DNA from: Sulfuricella sp.
GTDB taxonomy: Bacteria; Pseudomonadota; Gammaproteobacteria; Burkholderiales; Sulfuricellaceae
DNA: 8,788 bases
Assembly: GCA_030696235.1 (NCBI GenBank)
Contig: JAUYSN010000216.1
Coordinates: 1 to 8,788, forward strand
Reading direction: 5' to 3'
The notes beneath the pieces are model-generated. The model ran no database searches, was not told the DNA's origin, and saw nothing but the letters and a program-made list of their open reading frames with translations. Each line of letters opens with the position of its first letter. Positions within the stretch are counted from its first letter, which is position 1. The translations under genes and the position numbers were made by a program. Positions 4,039-8,788 of this stretch are shown one piece after another.

Positions 4039-6831
4039 TCAGCTCGGATCCTGGTATTCCCCTTCCAGCAGCTTGGCTTGCGCCGCCGCCAGACGCGCGA
4101 TCGGCACGCGCGGGCCGGAACAGGACACGTAGCTGAGGCCGATGTGGTGACAGAAGTGGATCGAGCCGGGATGCCCGCCATGCTCGCCGCAGATCCCCAT
4201 CTTGAGATCGGGGTTGGTCTGGCGCCCTCTCTCTACCGCCATCTTCATCAGCTGTCCCACTCCCTTGATGTCCAGCACCTCGAACGGGTTGTCCTGCAGG
4301 ATGCCGGTCTCGGTGTAGGCCGGCAGGAATTTGTTTTCCGCGTCCTCGCGGCTGAAGGAAAAAGTGGCCTGGGTCAAATCGTTGGTGCCGAACGAAAAGA
4401 ATTCGGCGGTTTCCGCCATGCGCCCGGCGCGTATACAGGCGCGCACCACTTCCAGCATGGAACCGAACTTGAATTTCACGTTGATGCCGTGGGTCAGCTC
4501 CACCACCTTGTGGATGCGCTGGACATAGCTGTGGATGCGCTTCAACTCCTCCACCGTGGCCACCTGCGGCACCATGATTTCGGGATAGATTTCGATTCCC
4601 TCCTTGGCGCACAGGGCGGCGGCTTCCAGAATCGCCCGGATCTGCATCGAGTAGATTTCCGGGTAGGTGATCCCCAGGCGCACGCCGCGATGGCCCAGCA
4701 TGGGATTGACCTCCGCCAGGGCGCGCACCTTCTTCAGGATCGTCTCTTTCTTGCCGATCACATCCTCTTCCAGGTGCGATTCCTTGAAGGTATGCAGACC
4801 GCCCATCAGCTTCAGCAGGCCGTCGGCGTGCTGCTGATAAAGCTTGGGGTTGAGTAGCTTGAGGGTTTCCGGCAGCTCTTCCAGGCCCTTGATGGTGTCG
4901 CGCAACTGGTGCAGGTGGGCGATTTCCAGCTCGAGCTGCGCCGCGGTGGGCAGAAACTCGTGCATCGGCGGGTCGAGCAGGCGCACCGTCACCGGCAGCC
5001 CCTTCATTGCCTTGAAAATATCCTTGAAGTCGGAACGCTGGATCGGCAGCAACCGGTCCAGCGCGGCTTGGCGATCTTCCGGCGTTTCCGCCAGGATCAT
5101 TTCCTGCACGATGGGCAGGCGGTCGGTGCTGTTGAACATGCGCTCGGTGCGGCACAGGCCAATTCCCATGGCGCCGAAGCCGCGCGCCTTGGCGGCGGCT
5201 TCAGGCGTGTCGGCGTTGGCCAGCACCCTGAGGCGCGCGACCTCGTCAGCCCAGGCCAGCAGGGTGGCCATTTCCCCGGAGAACTCCGCCTCCACGGTCG
5301 GCACTTCGCCGGCGTAAACGTGGCCGGTACTGCCGTCGATGGTGATCACGTCGCCTTCATGCAGCGTTGTTTCGCCGATCTGGGCGCTGCGCAATTTGTC
5401 GTTGATCACGATCTGCTCGCAGCCGGACACGCAGGGCTTGCCCATACCGCGCGCCACCACCGCGGCGTGCGACGTCTTGCCGCCGCGGCTGGTTAGGATG
5501 CCCTGGGCCTGGAAGAAGCCGTGAATATCTTCGGGCTTGGTTTCCTCGCGCACCAGGATGATTTTCTCGCCGGTGCGGCCGCGAATTTCGGCGCTGTCGG
5601 CGTCGAACACGATCTTGCCGGAAGCCGCGCCGGGCGATGCCGGCAGCCCCTGCGCCAGCGACTTGCCGTGGAAGTGAGGTGTCAGCTGCGGCACCAGCAG
5701 CTGCTCCATGATCAAGGGCTCGATCCGCAACAGCGCGCGCTCCTTCGTGATCAGGCCTTCCTGGAACATTTCCACCGAGGTGCGCACCATGGCGCGGGCG
5801 TTCATCTTGCCGTTGCGGGTTTGCAGGCAGTAGAGCGTGCCTTTCTCGATGGTGAACTCGAAATCCTGCACTTCGTGGTAATGCGATTCCAGCCGGTTGT
5901 GCAGCTCCATCAGCTGGTCGTAGATATCCGGCATTTCGTCGGCCATCTCGGCGATCGGCTTTGGCGTGCGGATACCGGCCACCACATCCTCGCCTTGCGC
6001 GTTGGTAAGGTATTCGCCGTAGATCAGGTTCTCGCCGGTGCCGGGGTTTCGGGTAAAGCCCACACCCGTGCCTGAATCGTTGCCCATGTTGCCGAACACC
6101 ATGGTGCAGACGTTGACCGCAGTGCCGTTGGCCTGCTCTTTGGTGATCCTGAACTGCTTGCGGTAGTCCACCGCGCGCTTGCCCGACCAGGAGCGGAACA
6201 CCGCCCCCACCGAAATTTCCAGTTGCTCGTAGGGATCCTGCGGGAAAGGCTTGCCGCTGTGGCGCTCGACGATGGCGAGAAACTCTCCGGCCAGCTCCTT
6301 GAGGTGCTCGGCAGTCAGGTCCACGTCCAGCGGTGCGCCATATTTTCTCTTGATCGCCGCCATCCGCTCATCGAAATGCTCGTCGCCGATCCCCAGCGCG
6401 ATCTTGCCGAACAGCTGGATGAAGCGGCGGTAGGCATCGTAGGCGAAGCGTTCGTTGCCGGTCTGCCTGATCAGGCCCGGTAGCGAAGTCTCGTTGAGGC
6501 CGAGGTTGAGGATGGTGTCCATCATGCCCGGCATCGACATCGCCGAGCCGGAACGCACCGAAACCAGCAGGGGATTGTCGCTGCTGCCGAAGCCCTTGCC
6601 GGTCTTCTTCTCCAGCGCCTGCATGTGGCTCCTGATCTCGTCCATCAGTCCGTCCGGCAGCTGACTCTTCTCCAGATAGGCCAGGCAGGCCTCGGTGGTG
6701 ATGGTAAAACCGGGCGGCACATTCAGCCCGATCTGCGTCATCTCGCACAGATTGGCGCCCTTGCCGCCCAGCAGCATCTTGTTTTTTCCGTCGCCCTCTT
6801 CGAAGGCGTAAATATATTTTTTCCCGCTCAT
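4039..6831 (-). CDS. ppdK: Pyruvate, phosphate dikinase
   Basis: PPDK reversibly converts pyruvate, ATP and phosphate to phosphoenolpyruvate, AMP and pyrophosphate in the cytoplasm. The 930-aa protein has the full layout. The N-terminal ATP-grasp domain has GGKGANLCEMTQIGLNVPPG (22-41), RSGSAMSMPGMMDTILNLGLN (93-113) and YCLQTRNGK (334-342). The phosphohistidine domain has LTSRGGKTSHAAVVARGMGK (446-465), with catalytic His455. The C-terminal pyruvate-binding barrel has GLCRTERMF (558-566), FFSFGTNDLTQ (811-821) and GICGEHGG (879-886), with catalytic Cys881. Near the end SCSGPRVPIARLAAAQ (903-918) differs from the commoner SCSPFRVPIARLAAAQ, and SMLEVVRAC replaces the usual TMIEIPRAA, pointing to a divergent subgroup. 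The ATG at 6831 follows AAGGGG by 8 nt. It is monocistronic here, and no regulatory kinase gene is visible nearby. Confidence 0.97.
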   Translation of the reverse strand: MSGKKYIYAFEEGDGKNKMLLGGKGANLCEMTQIGLNVPPGFTITTEACLAYLEKSQLPDGLMDEIRSHMQALEKKTGKGFGSSDNPLLVSVRSGSAMSMPGMMDTILNLGLNETSLPGLIRQTGNERFAYDAYRRFIQLFGKIALGIGDEHFDERMAAIKRKYGAPLDVDLTAEHLKELAGEFLAIVERHSGKPFPQDPYEQLEISVGAVFRSWSGKRAVDYRKQFRITKEQANGTAVNVCTMVFGNMGNDSGTGVGFTRNPGTGENLIYGEYLTNAQGEDVVAGIRTPKPIAEMADEMPDIYDQLMELHNRLESHYHEVQDFEFTIEKGTLYCLQTRNGKMNARAMVRTSVEMFQEGLITKERALLRIEPLIMEQLLVPQLTPHFHGKSLAQGLPASPGAASGKIVFDADSAEIRGRTGEKIILVREETKPEDIHGFFQAQGILTSRGGKTSHAAVVARGMGKPCVSGCEQIVINDKLRSAQIGETTLHEGDVITIDGSTGHVYAGEVPTVEAEFSGEMATLLAWADEVARLRVLANADTPEAAAKARGFGAMGIGLCRTERMFNSTDRLPIVQEMILAETPEDRQAALDRLLPIQRSDFKDIFKAMKGLPVTVRLLDPPMHEFLPTAAQLELEIAHLHQLRDTIKGLEELPETLKLLNPKLYQQHADGLLKLMGGLHTFKESHLEEDVIGKKETILKKVRALAEVNPMLGHRGVRLGITYPEIYSMQIRAILEAAALCAKEGIEIYPEIMVPQVATVEELKRIHSYVQRIHKVVELTHGINVKFKFGSMLEVVRACIRAGRMAETAEFFSFGTNDLTQATFSFSREDAENKFLPAYTETGILQDNPFEVLDIKGVGQLMKMAVERGRQTNPDLKMGICGEHGGHPGSIHFCHHIGLSYVSCSGPRVPIARLAAAQAKLLEGEYQDPS

Positions 6832-6839
6832 GGCCGACG

Positions 6840-6845
6840 CCCCTT
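6840..6845 (-). promoter_or_regulatory. Ribosome-binding site of ppdK
   Basis: On the minus strand AAGGGG lies 8 nt before the ATG at 6831, preceded by an A/T-rich leader. It supports this start, which also matches the MSGKKYIYAFEEGDG opening typical of PPDK. Confidence 0.7.
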
Positions 6846-7095
6846 AAAATTTTTATGGGAATATAGACGAATTAAATGATATCACGGGCACAAATAAAAA
6901 TGCGCCCGACAAAAGCACCTTAACAAATTCTCATCAACAATACGAGCGCGTGGAAACCAGCGCCAGAAATTATAAATATAATTTTTCTTATATTATTCAA
7001 TAAATAAAGAAGTTACAGAGCAGAACACAAACGTCAATATTTATCTAACTCATTTATATAACATATCTTTCAGCTAATTTGCATTCCGGATACCG

Positions 7096-7136
7096 TTCTG
7101 AGGTATTTTCCTTCCCGGGAGCCGGGCTTCTCAGAA
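7096..7136. other. Nested inverted repeat (possible RNA hairpin or protein site)
   Basis: TTCTGAG (7096-7102) and CTCAGAA (7130-7136) are perfect inverted copies. They enclose a smaller perfect hairpin, CCCGG (7114-7118), loop GAG, CCGGG (7122-7126). No run of T follows on either strand, so it is not a classical terminator. Its role is unknown. Confidence 0.5.
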
Positions 7137-7221
7137 ATAAAATAGGCCTCCGGGCAAATGCCGCGCGCGCAGAGGTGGGATGCTGCTGTATTTATAGTGC
7201 AGCCAGGAAAAGATTTGTTGT

Positions 7222-7242
7222 TAATGAATTTCAGGTTCATTA
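7222..7242. promoter_or_regulatory. Perfect 7-bp dyad, operator-like
   Basis: TAATGAA (7222-7228) and TTCATTA (7236-7242) are perfect inverted copies with a 7-bp spacer. The dyad is centred about 55 bp upstream of the transcription start expected from the TATAAT at 7276-7281, a usual place for an activator site. No specific regulator is recognised. Confidence 0.4.
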
Positions 7243-7275
7243 TTGCAGCGCAACAATCATAGGCTGGCCGTATCC

Positions 7276-7281
7276 TATAAT
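7276..7281 (+). promoter_or_regulatory. Candidate -10 element for the pentapeptide-repeat gene
   Basis: A perfect TATAAT hexamer lies 78 bp upstream of the chosen start at 7360. No good -35 is found at 16-18 bp, so the promoter would need an activator, possibly binding the dyad at 7222-7242. This placement also argues against the ATG at 7288, which would coincide with the transcription start. Confidence 0.35.
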
Positions 7282-7359
7282 TCAGGCATGAGAAATTCGC
7301 CTTCGCGAGGCGCACTGGTTCGTCAGGGGAAACAAAACATCGCCGCCAGGGGGTCAGCC

Positions 7360-8115
7360 ATGTCCATTAAACTCTTACAGATGGCCCTGTTTGCCTTGGG
7401 GCTTGCGTCAATCTCCGTAGCGGCGGAGCCGATCGCCGATCGCTGCGCCAACCTTGTTCCCGCCGCCGATCTCTCCGCTTGCGATCTCTCCGGTCGTTCC
7501 TTCACTGGGCTCGACCTCTCCGGCGCAAAACTTGAAAATGCCAATCTGCGTGGAGCTCGACTTGACGGCGCCGATCTGCGCGGCGCCAACCTGAAATGGG
7601 CAAACCTCCGCCGCGCCAGCCTGCGCAATGCCGATCTCAGGGAAGCGGATTTATTCCATGCCACTTTTGATGAGGCGAACATGAGTGGCGCGCGCGTCGG
7701 CAAGGCCTATCTTTTCGGCGCCAACCTCATTAACACCCGTGCAACCGGCGCAGACTTCTCCGGTGCCTATCTCAAGGACGTACTGATGGAAGGGATCGAC
7801 CTGTCTGGTGGTTCCCTGGCGGATACCTACATGCTGCGTGGAGTGATTACCGGGGGGCGCTTCGTCAACACCAACCTCTCCCGCGCCGACTTGACCGGGG
7901 CAGCGGCTGAAGCCTGCGATTTTACCAATGCCGACCTCTCAGGAACCCGCCTCCTGGGCGCATCGCTGCGTGGCGCCACGTTCAAGAACACCAAGCTGAA
8001 GGGCGCCGACTTCTCCAACGCAGACCTGTTCAACGCCGTCTTCGATGGCGCCCACGACCTGCCTCCGTCGCTGATGGAGGCGGTGGAAAGGCGCTTAGGC
8101 TTCAAGCCGGAATGA
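7360..8115 (+). CDS. Exported pentapeptide-repeat protein
   Basis: The 251-aa protein begins with a short hydrophobic signal peptide (MSIKLLQMALFALGLASIS, cleavage likely near Val20-Ala22), so the mature protein should be periplasmic or otherwise exported. The rest is almost entirely A(D/N)LXX-type pentapeptide repeats, for example GADLRGANLKWANLRRASLR and NADLREADLFHATF, expected to fold as a right-handed quadrilateral beta-helix. A less regular middle (GVITGGRFVNTN) precedes further repeats, and the protein ends in a short helical cap, PPSLMEAVERRLGFKPE. A cysteine pair (Cys28, Cys40) lies near the mature N-terminus. The start at 7360 is chosen because AGGGGG lies 7 nt upstream and the signal peptide begins there; the in-frame ATG at 7288 has no ribosome-binding site. 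The molecular role is unknown. Its stop is 7 bp from that of parC on the other strand. Confidence 0.92.
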   Translation: MSIKLLQMALFALGLASISVAAEPIADRCANLVPAADLSACDLSGRSFTGLDLSGAKLENANLRGARLDGADLRGANLKWANLRRASLRNADLREADLFHATFDEANMSGARVGKAYLFGANLINTRATGADFSGAYLKDVLMEGIDLSGGSLADTYMLRGVITGGRFVNTNLSRADLTGAAAEACDFTNADLSGTRLLGASLRGATFKNTKLKGADFSNADLFNAVFDGAHDLPPSLMEAVERRLGFKPE

Positions 8116-8122
8116 TTGAAGA

Positions 8123-8788
8123 TCAGCTCGAAACTTTGGCCGTTTGCAGCGCCTCAACCTTCAGGTTGACCGGCTTGCCCTTGCGCGCGCGCTTGGCCAC
8201 CTCGAACTTTGGCGTATCCTCGACGGTTCGCCCTCTCCTGACCCCCTTCAGGATCAGCGCATCGGCAAAAACGCCGACGAACTTCAAGGTTTCCTGCTTC
8301 TCCAGGCCCATCAGGATCACCCCACGGCCCTTAGCCATTTGCTTGACCTCGCTCAGAGGAAACACCAGCAGTTTATCTCCGCTCGACACACAGGCCACGT
8401 AACGCTGAACGCCTTTTTGCATCCTGGCCGGAGGCAACACCTGTTCACCCGCCTCCAGCGTCATCAGCAACTTGCCGCCCTTTTGGCGCGATGCCATATC
8501 CGCGATGGTGGCGATGAAACCGTATCCGCCGGAATTCGACAGCAGCAGTTGGTCATCCGGCTGCCCGGTCAGGGCGCTGACGATCTTCGTGCCGGGTTGC
8601 AGGCCCACCACCGAGCCGGCGGGCACGCCGTCGCCCGTGCCGCCGGGGATCTGCGAGGCAGTGATGGTATAGGCGCGCCCGTCCGAACCGAGCAGGATGA
8701 CCGCATCGGGAGAGCGGCACTCGATCGCTGCAAACAGCTTGTCACCCTCCTTGAAGGAGAGCGTGGACAGGTCGATACCGTGCCCCTG
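8123..8788 (-). CDS. parC: DNA topoisomerase IV subunit A ParC, C-terminal 221 residues (N-terminus beyond right edge)
   Basis: ParC with ParE forms topoisomerase IV, which decatenates daughter chromosomes in the cytoplasm. The visible part is the C-terminal DNA-wrapping beta-pinwheel domain. It starts GHGIDLSTLSFKEGDKLFAA and continues IECRSPDAVILLGSDGRAYT, SNSGGYGFIATIADMASRQK, GGKLLMTLEAGEQVLPP and VSSGDKLLVFPLSEVKQMAK. Repeated strand-turn blades are evident. There is no GyrA box (QRRGGKG-like), favouring ParC over GyrA. The frame is open without a stop to the window edge, and an internal GTG at 8626 is not the start. The gene ends at TGA (8123-8125), convergent with the pentapeptide-repeat gene; no hairpin was found in the 7-bp gap. 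Confidence 0.93.
   Translation of the reverse strand, partial: QGHGIDLSTLSFKEGDKLFAAIECRSPDAVILLGSDGRAYTITASQIPGGTGDGVPAGSVVGLQPGTKIVSALTGQPDDQLLLSNSGGYGFIATIADMASRQKGGKLLMTLEAGEQVLPPARMQKGVQRYVACVSSGDKLLVFPLSEVKQMAKGRGVILMGLEKQETLKFVGVFADALILKGVRRGRTVEDTPKFEVAKRARKGKPVNLKVEALQTAKVSS

Larger units (their letters stand above)
6832..7359. other. AT-rich divergent intergenic region between ppdK and the pentapeptide-repeat gene
   Basis: There is no convincing gene in these 528 bases. The stretch 6850-7080 is strikingly A/T-rich compared with the GC-rich genes on both sides and probably holds the ppdK promoter, though no clean -35/-10 pair was found on the minus strand. A small dyad CGGGC (6885-6889) / GCCCG (6904-6908) lies about 55-75 bp upstream of ppdK. 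The right half has a nested dyad (7096-7136), a perfect TAATGAA/TTCATTA dyad (7222-7242) and TATAAT (7276-7281), which may control the pentapeptide gene. Confidence 0.6.

Noticed and set aside
3727..4857. Long plus-strand open frame (376 codons) running from the 203-aa gene into ppdK
   Set aside because: It crosses the end of one gene, a repeat-bearing intergenic gap and the antisense of ppdK. The translation shows His/Gln/Leu-rich shadow composition.
4016..5155. Minus-strand open frame (379 codons) overlapping ppdK in another frame
   Set aside because: The ppdK frame has conserved motifs throughout this stretch; this one is an Arg/Ala/Pro-rich GC shadow.
7186..7202. LexA/SOS box-like CTG-N11-CAG with an AT-rich core
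   Set aside because: The proteobacterial SOS box has CTG-N10-CAG. The spacing is one base too long and the core is not the alternating TA pattern.
7360..8115. Qnr-type quinolone-resistance protein
   Set aside because: It has a signal peptide, and the pentapeptide fold alone is not specific. No Qnr-like loops are recognisable.
7288..8115. Longer start for the pentapeptide gene at ATG 7288
   Set aside because: No ribosome-binding site, located 7 bp after the TATAAT, and it would place 24 polar residues before the signal peptide.

Overview
The window most likely comes from a sulfur-oxidising, chemolithotrophic betaproteobacterium of the Sulfuricella/Thiobacillus kind. This is inferred from a DsrA resembling the oxidative (reverse) type, the DsrC-family and sulfurtransferase genes beside it, the GC-rich coding sequence, and a typical proteobacterial ParC tail. 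It was not confirmed by any search.

Layout. (1) 1-558, minus strand: the first 186 codons of dsrA (dissimilatory sulfite reductase alpha), which runs off the left edge. (2) 559-1061: a divergent intergenic region with a candidate sigma70 promoter facing right, an inverted repeat and a 14-bp tandem duplication. (3) 1062-3853, plus strand: five tightly spaced genes that look like one operon. They encode a 76-aa protein of unknown function; a Cas6/Cmx6-like RAMP protein with a clear glycine-rich loop; a DsrC/TusE-fold protein lacking both redox cysteines (RspA-like); a two-domain sulfurtransferase of the 3-mercaptopyruvate type (CGSGVTA active site); and a 203-aa protein of unknown function ending in a PPL triplet repeat. 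(4) 3854-4038: a convergent intergenic region holding a long imperfect hairpin. (5) 4039-6831, minus strand: a complete pyruvate, phosphate dikinase gene (930 aa). (6) 6832-7359: an AT-rich divergent intergenic region with several dyads and a perfect TATAAT. (7) 7360-8115, plus strand: an exported pentapeptide-repeat protein. (8) 8123-8788, minus strand: the 3' part of parC, only 7 bp from the stop of the pentapeptide gene.

How the genes fit together. The left half is a dsr accessory locus. DsrA belongs to the core siroheme enzyme that oxidises sulfane sulfur to sulfite, and the divergent operon carries a sulfurtransferase and a DsrC-like protein that cannot carry sulfur through the usual cysteines, so it is more likely regulatory or structural. 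The outlier is the Cas6-like RNA-binding/endonuclease-fold protein in the same operon, with no CRISPR array and no other cas gene in view. An orphan RAMP beside a cysteine-less DsrC in a sulfur-oxidation locus is the most interesting feature here. PPDK (pyruvate/PEP interconversion) and parC are housekeeping genes.
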